Shown here in pieces: positions 17,126-23,686 of a DNA stretch of 64,000 bases. Numbering within the stretch: position 1 is the stretch's first letter; every line of letters begins with the position of its first letter. The stretch is from positions 1 to 64,000 of the forward strand of contig NZ_BNBB01000015.1 of the NCBI RefSeq assembly GCF_014654615.1, given 5' to 3'. The translations under genes were made by a program, and so were the position numbers. Below the pieces are notes generated by a model. That model searched no databases. It saw only the letters and a list, made by a program, of their open reading frames with translations, and was not told the DNA's origin. This stretch comes from Streptosporangium violaceochromogenes (GTDB lineage Bacteria > Actinomycetota > Actinomycetes > Streptosporangiales > Streptosporangiaceae).

Positions 17126-17956
17126 TCAGCCGCTGAATCCGTGCTCGCGCAGGATCTCCCCGAGCTCGGCCTCGTCGTGCCGCCACCCCTCGCGCAGGCG
17201 CCTGAGCACCAGCACGCAGGGCAGCCCGAAGGCGCCGCCGGGAAACTCCGCGCCTCCGGTGCCGCCGACGGCCACGCACCGGCCGGGAACGTGCCCGCGC
17301 CCCAGTTCCTCACCGGTCAGGGCGTCGACGACCGGGGTGGAGGCGGTCAGGACGGTTCCGGCGCCGATCACGGCCCCCCGGCCGACCCTGGCCCCCGCGC
17401 CGATCACCGCGCGGGCGCCGACCAGCGCGTCGTCCTCGACGAGCGCCGGAGCCGGGCCGTCCGGTTCCGGGGAGCCCTCAAGGCAGACCCCCGCGGCCAG
17501 GCGGACGTTCTCCCCGACCTGGGCGCACGAGCCGATCGCGGCCCAGACGCCCACGGTGCCGCCGGCGCCCACGTGGGCGCCGATGTCGACGAACGAGGGC
17601 ATGAGCACGACACCGGACCCCAGGTGGGCGCCCCAGCGGGCGATGGCCCCGGGCACCACGCGGACGCCGTCGAAGGAGGTCTTCAAGGGGACGCGGTCGT
17701 GGTGGTGGAAGTCGCCCACCTGTGACCTGACCGGGCCGAGCACCCGGAAGGCCAGCGTGACGGCCCGCCGGGCGCGCTCGTTCACGACCACCGCGTCGCC
17801 GCGGACCTCGGCGACGCGGGCCCCGCCGGTGTCGAGCAGGTCGACGGCGCCCACGACGACGCCGCGCGCCTCCGCGTCGGCCGGATCCAGGTCGGCCCGG
17901 CGCTTCCACAGGTCGTCGACGGCCGCCGGAAACGGATCGGCGTGGTTCTGGCTCGT
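17126..17956 (-). CDS. dapD: Tetrahydrodipicolinate N-succinyltransferase, E. coli-type DapD
   Basis: This left-handed beta-helix acyltransferase shows VPLKTSFDGVRVVPGAIARW, LMPSFVDIGAHVGAGGTV, WAAIGSCAQVGENVRL and GARAVIGAGARVGRGAVIG. It aligns along its length with E. coli DapD rather than with the mycobacterial Rv1201c type. It transfers succinyl from succinyl-CoA to tetrahydrodipicolinate. The start is odd. GGAGGAG is followed four bases later by ACG at 17956, which gives 276 aa, almost the E. coli length (274). No ATG, GTG or TTG lies in frame near it. The only standard start, GTG at 18103, adds about 49 unlikely residues and leaves 23 bp to the divergent gene. Confidence 0.88.
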   Translation of the reverse strand, partial: TSQNHADPFPAAVDDLWKRRADLDPADAEARGVVVGAVDLLDTGGARVAEVRGDAVVVNERARRAVTLAFRVLGPVRSQVGDFHHHDRVPLKTSFDGVRVVPGAIARWGAHLGSGVVLMPSFVDIGAHVGAGGTVGVWAAIGSCAQVGENVRLAAGVCLEGSPEPDGPAPALVEDDALVGARAVIGAGARVGRGAVIGAGTVLTASTPVVDALTGEELGRGHVPGRCVAVGGTGGAEFPGGAFGLPCVLVLRRLREGWRHDEAELGEILREHGFSG

Positions 17957-18126
17957 GTCTCCTCCGCTCCCGGACGAAGGCGGCCCACCCGGCCGCGGGC
18001 GGCGCGACAGGCAATCCCTGCCCGCAGAACCTGTGAAACGATAACAGAGCGCGATGGTCCCCCCTCGGGATTTCAACGGGATTCGCCGCGCCTCCCCAGC
18101 CACCCGAGATCGGCAGGTTCTCCAGC

Positions 18127-18972
18127 GTGCGACGGCGCTTCTCCAAAGGGGTCATCGCGATCATCTCGATCGTGACCGTGCTCGCGGTGGGCATCACCGT
18201 GGGCATCTTCAAGCTGCTCGACCGGATCACACCGTTCGCCGAGCCCGTCGAGGGGTGCAAGGTCACCACCCCGGAGGGCTCCTTGGAGCTGGAGATCGAC
18301 CAGGCCCAGATCGCCTCGGTCATCGCGGCGGTGGCCGCGCGCAGGCGGCTGCCCGAGCGGGCGGTGGTGATCGCCTACGCCACCGGCATCCAGGAGTCCA
18401 AGCTGCTGAACATCCCCTTCGGCGACCGTGACTCGGTGGGGGTGTTCCAGCAGCGGCCGTCGCAGGGCTGGGGCACCCCCAAGCAGCTGACCGACCCGGT
18501 CTACGCCACCGGCAAGTTCTTCTCCGCGCTGGTGAAGGTGAAGAACTACCGCGAACTGCCGGTGCACCAGGCGGCCCAGGAGGTGCAGCGCTCGGCCGAC
18601 GGGTCGGCCTACGCCCAGCACGAGGACGAGGGAAAGATCTTGGCCGCGGCGTTCACCGGACGGGTGCCCAAGGCCGTGCACTGCTGGTTCCCCGAGCCGA
18701 CCCCGGCCTCCGCCCGGCCGGCGGCGACCGGGGCGCCCCTGACCCCCACCGACCGCGCCCGGCGCGGGCTGGCCCACGCGCTGGGCGCGGAGGCCACACT
18801 CAGCACGGACTCCCGCAGGCACGGCTGGCTGATGGCCACCTGGTCGGTCACCCACGCGCGGAAGTTCGGGCTGCGCCGGGTCCGCTACAGCGGTCAGTCC
18901 TGGACCTCGTCCGGCGGCGGCGAGTGGAAGGCCGACACCGGGGCCCCCGCGGGCCAGGTCGAGATCTCCTAG
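18127..18972 (+). CDS. Membrane-anchored lysozyme-fold protein of unknown substrate
   Basis: The 281-aa protein has one N-terminal membrane helix (GVIAIISIVTVLAVGITVGI). The extracellular region contains a lysozyme-like segment: IAYATGIQESKLLNIPFGDR, where E is a candidate catalytic acid, then SVGVFQQRPSQGWGT, DPVYATGKFFSALV and QEVQRSADGSAYAQHE. Proteins of this kind are common in actinobacteria and usually annotated as hypothetical. Peptidoglycan cleavage is inferred from fold-like motifs only. It is divergent from dapD. Its 3' end overlaps the convergent DUF4178 gene by 4 bp. The GTG start lacks a strong SD. Confidence 0.8.
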   Translation: MRRRFSKGVIAIISIVTVLAVGITVGIFKLLDRITPFAEPVEGCKVTTPEGSLELEIDQAQIASVIAAVAARRRLPERAVVIAYATGIQESKLLNIPFGDRDSVGVFQQRPSQGWGTPKQLTDPVYATGKFFSALVKVKNYRELPVHQAAQEVQRSADGSAYAQHEDEGKILAAAFTGRVPKAVHCWFPEPTPASARPAATGAPLTPTDRARRGLAHALGAEATLSTDSRRHGWLMATWSVTHARKFGLRRVRYSGQSWTSSGGGEWKADTGAPAGQVEIS

Positions 18973-19640
18973 CCCTTCCTCTCGATCTTGATCGAGCCCG
19001 GGGGCAGCGGCTGGGCGTAGGAGGAGCTCCAGGGCTGCCCCTGGAGGCGGTCGAAGCACAGCAGGCGGCCGTCCTCGGCCCGGTAGTCGGCGAAGTCGAG
19101 CAGCCCTCGCTCGGGCATCGGGGTGACGCCCTCGGAGCGGAAGGCCGCGGTGCCCCGTTCCAGGGGGAAGAACTCGACCCCCTCCAGGATGAGCATGGTC
19201 TTGGCCGGGATCATGCCCTGGGTGGGCACGGTCGTCCACAGCAGCACCTCAAGGTGGGGCTCGGCGTCCGGGCCCGAGCCCTCGCGGGTCTCGATGGACA
19301 GCCACTGGTAGCGGTGGGTGCCGTCGTCCAGGAAGTACTCGGTCCACTGGGTGCCCCGCCACGACAGGTACAGGGCGCCCAGGACGCGGCTTCGCACGCC
19401 CTGGCATTCGATCGTGTCGCCGACCTTGATGGTGCGCGGGTCGGGGTAGTCGATGCCGACGTGGCCCGCGCCCTGCCGGAGGGAGGGCGGGGCGACCTCG
19501 GCGGTCAGGAGGGGGGTCTCGCCGGGGAGCCCGGGCCCGCGCGGTTTCCTGTCCTGGCGCAGGGCGGCGATCAGCACACCCACCAGCAGAACGAAGATGA
19601 CCGCGCCCAGTCCCAGCATCGCGGCGACCTCAAGGGTCAT
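18969..19640 (-). CDS. DUF4178 membrane-anchored protein
   Basis: The 223-aa protein starts with a membrane helix (GLGAVIFVLLVGVLIAAL). A DUF4178 domain follows: VGDTIECQGVRSRVLGAL, LSWRGTQWTEYFLDDGTHRY and QWLSIE. DUF4178 genes often sit with polyamine or membrane-stress genes, but here the neighbours are dapC (12 bp away, same strand) and a convergent lysozyme-fold gene. Its function is unknown. It is probably co-transcribed with dapC. Confidence 0.82.
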   Translation of the reverse strand: MTLEVAAMLGLGAVIFVLLVGVLIAALRQDRKPRGPGLPGETPLLTAEVAPPSLRQGAGHVGIDYPDPRTIKVGDTIECQGVRSRVLGALYLSWRGTQWTEYFLDDGTHRYQWLSIETREGSGPDAEPHLEVLLWTTVPTQGMIPAKTMLILEGVEFFPLERGTAAFRSEGVTPMPERGLLDFADYRAEDGRLLCFDRLQGQPWSSSYAQPLPPGSIKIERKG

Positions 19641-19651
19641 GCCGCGCGATC

Positions 19652-20731
19652 CTACTGGAGGCGGAGCACCGCCGCATTGATACGTTCGTCACCGGCGGTC
19701 ACGGCAATCCGGATATGCGCGCTACCGGCCTTTCCGTAGAAGTCTCCCGGCGCGACGAGGATGCCCTTCTCGGCGAGCGTCCGCGCCTGCTTCCAGCAGT
19801 CGGCCCCGTTGGACGCCCACAGGTACAGGCCCGCGGTGGAGTGGTCGATCCTCCAGCCGGCCGCCTCCAGGGCGGGGCGGAGCGCCGCGCGGCGGGCGGC
19901 GTAGCGGGCCCGCTGCTCCTCGGCGTGCTCGTCGTCGTCGAGGGCGGCGGCCATGGCCGCCTGGACCGGTGCGGGCATGAGCATGCCGGCGTGCTTGCGG
20001 ACCTCCAGCAGGCGCTGGATCAGCGCCGCGTCCCCCGCGACGAACCCGGCCCGGTATCCGGCCAGATTGGACCGTTTGGACAGCGAGTGCACCGCCAGCA
20101 GGCCCTCGTGGGAGCCGCCGCAGACCTCGGGATGGAGGATCGAGACCGGCTGCTCCTCCCAGCCCAGGCCGAGGTAGCACTCGTCGGAGGCCACGACCGC
20201 GCCGCGCTCGCGCGCCCACGCGACGACCTTGCGCAGGTGCTCGGCGGGCAGGACCTTTCCGGTCGGGTTGGAGGGGGAGTTGACCCAGACCAGCGGCACC
20301 CGTTCGGGCCCGAGCGCGAACAGCCCGTCGGTGGCGTACGGCTCGGCGCCCGCCAGACGGGCCCCGACGTCGTAGGTGGGGTAGGCCAGCTCGGGGAGGA
20401 CCACCCGCTCACCGGGGCCGACGCCGAGCAGGGTCGGCAACCAGGCCACCAGTTCCTTGGAGCCGATCACGGGAAGCACGTCCGCCTGGTCCACGGTCAC
20501 GCCGTGCGCGCGCCGCAGCCAGCCCGCCGCGGCGGAGCGGAGCCGCTCGGTGCCGTAGGTCGGGGGGTAGCCGGGGCTGTCGGAGGCGTCGGCCAGGGCT
20601 CGCCGCACCACGGGCGGCACCGGGTCGACGGGGGTTCCCACCGACAGATCGACGATCCCGCCGGGATGCTCCCGCGCCAGCGCCTTGACCGGCGCGAGCA
20701 GATCCCATGGAAAGTCAGGCAGGCCGATCAC
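19652..20731 (-). CDS. dapC: Succinyldiaminopimelate aminotransferase
   Basis: This 359-aa fold-type I PLP aminotransferase shows VDLSVGTPVDPVPPVV near the N-terminus, WVNSPSNPTGKVLP, VVASDECYLGLGWEE (PLP-binding Asp and Tyr) and the Schiff-base lysine in SLSKRSNLAGYRAGF. It makes N-succinyl-LL-diaminopimelate from the 6-oxo precursor with glutamate. The order ferredoxin then dapC matches Rv1177-Rv1178. The short form starting MIGLPDFPWD is typical of actinobacterial DapC. Confidence 0.93.
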   Translation of the reverse strand: MIGLPDFPWDLLAPVKALAREHPGGIVDLSVGTPVDPVPPVVRRALADASDSPGYPPTYGTERLRSAAAGWLRRAHGVTVDQADVLPVIGSKELVAWLPTLLGVGPGERVVLPELAYPTYDVGARLAGAEPYATDGLFALGPERVPLVWVNSPSNPTGKVLPAEHLRKVVAWARERGAVVASDECYLGLGWEEQPVSILHPEVCGGSHEGLLAVHSLSKRSNLAGYRAGFVAGDAALIQRLLEVRKHAGMLMPAPVQAAMAAALDDDEHAEEQRARYAARRAALRPALEAAGWRIDHSTAGLYLWASNGADCWKQARTLAEKGILVAPGDFYGKAGSAHIRIAVTAGDERINAAVLRLQ

Positions 20732-20881
20732 GGCTCTCCCCCGCTCGAAGACGTCCTCCGCCCCGGCGGGGCGGAGAGAGAAAACAGGTCTTAATCAGCT
20801 GAGACAGACCGGGTGAGGCCCGTGCGGGCGGGGACGGCCCTGGCGTCCTCCCCGCACGGTTTCCCGGGAAGGGACCGCCCG

Positions 20882-21208
20882 TCAGTGGCTCTCGGCCTGC
20901 GGAGGCAGGACCGCGACGACCGGGTGGTCCTTGTGGATCTTCCCGACCTTGGACGCGCCGCCGGGCGAGCCCAGGTCCTCGAAGAAATCGACGTTGGCCT
21001 TGTAGAAGTCCTTCCACTGCTCGGGGAGGTCGTCCTCGTAGAAGATCGCCTCAACGGGGCAGACGGGTTCGCACGCGCCGCAGTCCACGCACTCGTCGGG
21101 GTGGATGTAGAGCATGCGCTCGCCCTCGTAGATGCAATCGACGGGGCACTCCTCGATGCACGCCTTGTCCAGGACGTCCACGCAAGGCTGCGCGATGACG
21201 TAGGTCAC
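20882..21208 (-). CDS. fdxA: Seven-iron ferredoxin
   Basis: The 108-aa protein shows [20 protein letters not shown], then CPVDCIYEG and [20 protein letters not shown]. This gives the C-x7-C...C-x3-CP set for a [3Fe-4S] cluster and the CxxCxxCxxxCP set for a [4Fe-4S] cluster. It is a soluble low-potential electron carrier, the actinobacterial FdxA/FdxC type. GAAGGAG precedes the start. It lies 150 bp upstream of dapC on the same strand, a conserved pairing. Confidence 0.95.
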   Translation of the reverse strand: MTYVIAQPCVDVLDKACIEECPVDCIYEGERMLYIHPDECVDCGACEPVCPVEAIFYEDDLPEQWKDFYKANVDFFEDLGSPGGASKVGKIHKDHPVVAVLPPQAESH

Positions 21209-21318
21209 CTCGGGCTCCTTCTTTACTCACGCACCTAGGCACGACTTCGACCGCGGGTTGCCACGCTCTAGTATTGCCGTGCCCGCCATCTGTCTGAAAC
21301 GGGAGGGGGCAAAAGACG

Positions 21319-21552
21319 ATGATCCTCGGCCTCGGCGCTGCCCTTGAAATCACCATAACCCCTTCTGACGTGGGGAAAAGAGTAACCACTCGGCGGCGCG
21401 TTCCCGAGGGGTTCCGCGATGTCGTGGGCCCGCTGGAGTTCTGGCGGGACGGCGTGCTGGGGGTGCGCCGGCGCGACGGCTCCCTGGTGGAGATCGCCGA
21501 GAGCGCCCTGGTGGCGGCGAGGGTCGTGGCGGACCGCCCCCGCCGGATGTAA
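21319..21552 (+). CDS. SH3-like domain mini-protein, resembling the N-terminus of an actinobacterial GNAT
   Basis: The 77-aa protein contains ITPSDVGKRVTTRRRVPEGF, VVGPLEFWRDGVLGVRRRDG and SLVEIAESALVAARVV. This beta-barrel pattern is known as the N-terminal module of some actinobacterial GNAT acetyltransferases that lie beside ferredoxin and dapC. Here the frame ends after the module, and no acetyltransferase domain follows before the next gene. It is either a free-standing adaptor or a truncated gene. A GGGAGGGGG box precedes the ATG, and it is divergent from fdxA. Confidence 0.7.
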   Translation: MILGLGAALEITITPSDVGKRVTTRRRVPEGFRDVVGPLEFWRDGVLGVRRRDGSLVEIAESALVAARVVADRPRRM

Positions 21553-21599
21553 GCCGTTCCCCAAAAAGGGCCGCGCCTCCTCGACCCGCCCGTCCCGCC

Positions 21600-21616
21600 A
21601 CGGAGAGTATCTCCGT
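21600..21616 (+). promoter_or_regulatory. Inverted repeat covering the SD of the lipoprotein gene
   Basis: ACGGAGA (21600-21606) and TCTCCGT (21610-21616) form a perfect inverted repeat with a 3-nt spacer that ends one base before the GTG start. The left arm contains the only SD-like GGAG, so the site could act as an RNA hairpin hiding the ribosome site or as a DNA operator. Confidence 0.45.
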
Positions 21617-21617
21617 T

Positions 21618-22691
21618 GTGACTTTACGCATCAGCGCCGCCGCCGTGATCCTCACCACCACACTCGCCGGATGCGGCACGCCCGCCACCGAAGACAAGCA
21701 GCTCCCGCCGGTCAAGTCCCAGGCCGCCTCCCTCCAGGAGGGGTTCTCCACGATGGACCGCCTCGTCGAGGCGGCCAAGAAGGAGGGCACGCTCACCGTC
21801 ATCGGGCTCCCGCGCGACTGGGTGAACTACGGCGAGATCATCGACACCTTCTCCGACGAGTACGGCATCAAGGTCAACCAGGTGGAGCCGGACGCCAGCA
21901 GCCGGAGGGAGATCGAGGCCGCGGCCCGGCTCAAACCCGACGTGTTCGACCTGAGCCTGGAGGTCGCGGTGGCCAACGCCCCCGCCTTCGCCCCCTACAG
22001 GGTGCAGCGCTGGCAGGACATCCCCGACAACCTCAAGGACTTCGGCGGACGGTGGTACGCCGGGTACGGCGGATACATGTCCATCGGCTACGACCCGCGC
22101 AAGGTCGCGGCCCCCACCTCCTACGCCGATCTGCTCAAGCCCGGCTACAGCGTCTCGCTGCCCGGCGACCCCCGGCAGACCTCCTCGGCCTTCAGCGGGG
22201 TGATGGCGGCCTCGCTCAGCGGCGGCAAGGCCGAGGCGGCGCGGGGCGTGGAGTTCTTCGGCCGCCTGAAGAAGGCCGGCAACCTCGCGGCGACCGAGCG
22301 GGCGGCCTCGGTCGTCGTCGACTGGGACTACCACAACGCCGAGCGGGCGGCCCACGAGGCGAGCAACGGCAAGCCCGGCTGGAAGGTCGCCATCCCCGGG
22401 GACACCGTGCTCAGCGCGTACTACGTCCAGGCCATCGCCAAGAACGCTCCACACCCGGCCGCCGCCCGCCTCTGGCAGGAGTTCCTCTTCTCCGACCGGG
22501 GTCAGAACCTCTTCCTCAAGGGCTACGCCAGGCCCGCCAGGATGGAGGCCCTCCAGATGCACGGCACGCTGGACCGTGACCTCGCCGCCCGGCTGCCCGC
22601 CACGAGCGCCAGGCCGGTCATCCTGACGATCCCCGAGACCGACACGGCCAAGACCTACCTCCAGAAGACGTGGACCGCGGAGATCGGTTAA
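21618..22691 (+). CDS. Orphan solute-binding lipoprotein of an ABC importer (spermidine/Fe3+-like fold)
   Basis: The 357-aa protein begins with a lipoprotein signal peptide whose lipobox is LAGC (residues 17-20). The mature part has the type-II periplasmic-binding fold: LVEAAKKEGTLTVIGLP, FSDEYGIKVNQVEPDASS, RWYAGYGGYMSIGYDPRKV and EFLFSDRGQNLFLKGYARP. This pattern is seen in binding proteins for putrescine/spermidine, iron(III) or thiamine. No permease or ATPase gene lies beside it, so the ligand and partner are unknown. It starts with GTG. Confidence 0.85.
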   Translation: MTLRISAAAVILTTTLAGCGTPATEDKQLPPVKSQAASLQEGFSTMDRLVEAAKKEGTLTVIGLPRDWVNYGEIIDTFSDEYGIKVNQVEPDASSRREIEAAARLKPDVFDLSLEVAVANAPAFAPYRVQRWQDIPDNLKDFGGRWYAGYGGYMSIGYDPRKVAAPTSYADLLKPGYSVSLPGDPRQTSSAFSGVMAASLSGGKAEAARGVEFFGRLKKAGNLAATERAASVVVDWDYHNAERAAHEASNGKPGWKVAIPGDTVLSAYYVQAIAKNAPHPAAARLWQEFLFSDRGQNLFLKGYARPARMEALQMHGTLDRDLAARLPATSARPVILTIPETDTAKTYLQKTWTAEIG

Positions 22692-22796
22692 GCCCGAGGC
22701 TGATGAGACTGATATGTCGGGACATCTTGAAGGCTCTAAAGTGTCTGGGAAGGAACGATAAGAGGCCGCGGCGTCTCGGAATGTGAGCTGATCGTC

Positions 22797-23573
22797 TTGC
22801 GATACGACACCCCGAGCACCATGAGGTGGAACGCTCGCGTTTACGACAGCAGCTTTGGCTACGTCTCGGCGCACGGCGCCCCCCTGGTCGACCTGCTCGA
22901 CCCGCAACCCGGGGAGCGCGTCGTGGACCTGGGCTGCGGCACCGGAGTCCTCAGTGCCGAGATCACCTCCCGAGGCGCCAGGGTCCTGGGGATCGACAGA
23001 TCCCCGGCCATGATCGAAAAAGCCCTGGCGCAGTATCCCGGCCTCGACTTCATCGTGGGTGACGGCCGCGACTTCACGGTCGCGCAGCCGTACGACGCGG
23101 TCTTCTCCAACGCCGCCCTGCACTGGATGAACCGCGACCCGGACGCGGTGATAGCCGGCGTACGGGAGGCGCTGACCCCCGGTGGGCGGTTCGTGGCCGA
23201 GATGGGCGGCGCGGGCAACTGCGCGGCGCTGATCGCCGCACTGTCCACCGCCTGGCGGGAGCACGGGCTCTCCGAGCCCGACCTGCCGTGGTACTTCCCC
23301 AGTCCCGCCGAGTACGCCACCCGTCTGGAGAAAGGCGGGTTCACCCTCCGGCTCCTGGAGTACTTCGACCGGCCGACCCCCCTCGACGAGTGCCCGGGTG
23401 GTGCCGCCGACTGGGTGAGGATGTTCGCCGGATCCCTCCTCCAGGAGATTCCCGCCGACCTGGCCGAGCCGTTGCTGCGGCGGGTGAACGAACTGGCCGC
23501 ACCCGCCCTGCGCCGGGAGACGGGTTGGATGGCCGATTACGTGCGACTCCGGTTCGCGGCCGTACGTCGCTGA
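22797..23573 (+). CDS. Class I SAM-dependent methyltransferase
   Basis: The 258-aa protein shows motif I VVDLGCGTGVLSAEI, motif II VLGIDRSPAMIEKA, VGDGRDF and the post-motif SNAALHWMNRDPDAVI. It closely fits the trans-aconitate 2-methyltransferase group (NAALHW is typical). The substrate is unknown. It starts at TTG 22797 or at ATG 22821 (MRWNARVYDS); neither has a convincing SD. It is monocistronic, about 110 bp before the operon starting at 23687. Confidence 0.85.
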   Translation: MRYDTPSTMRWNARVYDSSFGYVSAHGAPLVDLLDPQPGERVVDLGCGTGVLSAEITSRGARVLGIDRSPAMIEKALAQYPGLDFIVGDGRDFTVAQPYDAVFSNAALHWMNRDPDAVIAGVREALTPGGRFVAEMGGAGNCAALIAALSTAWREHGLSEPDLPWYFPSPAEYATRLEKGGFTLRLLEYFDRPTPLDECPGGAADWVRMFAGSLLQEIPADLAEPLLRRVNELAAPALRRETGWMADYVRLRFAAVRR

Positions 23574-23601
23574 CCGGACCCGATGCGCTGGGGCGATTTG
23601 C

Positions 23602-23615
23602 CAGACTATGGTCTG
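23602..23615 (+). promoter_or_regulatory. Short palindrome upstream of the HTH-helicase operon
   Basis: CAGAC-TATG-GTCTG is a perfect inverted repeat of 5-bp arms with a 4-bp centre, 72 bp before the first gene of the 23687-29770 operon. It may be an operator; the short arms make chance occurrence possible. Confidence 0.3.
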
Positions 23616-23686
23616 TTCATGAGTCTCATTTCCCCCGGGCGACGGGGAATGACTCGGGCGGCTTGAGGGGCTGGTGAAGGGAACGG

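Noticed and set aside
15810..18044. Very long plus-strand open frame across dapE and dapD
   Set aside because: It is the antisense of two clear enzymes, with composition typical of GC-rich reverse frames. Only its 16842-17034 part shows a real (MerR-like) pattern.
22714..22725. ATGTCGGGACAT near-palindrome before the methyltransferase gene
   Set aside because: The arms are only 5 bp and there is no second copy, so chance cannot be excluded.
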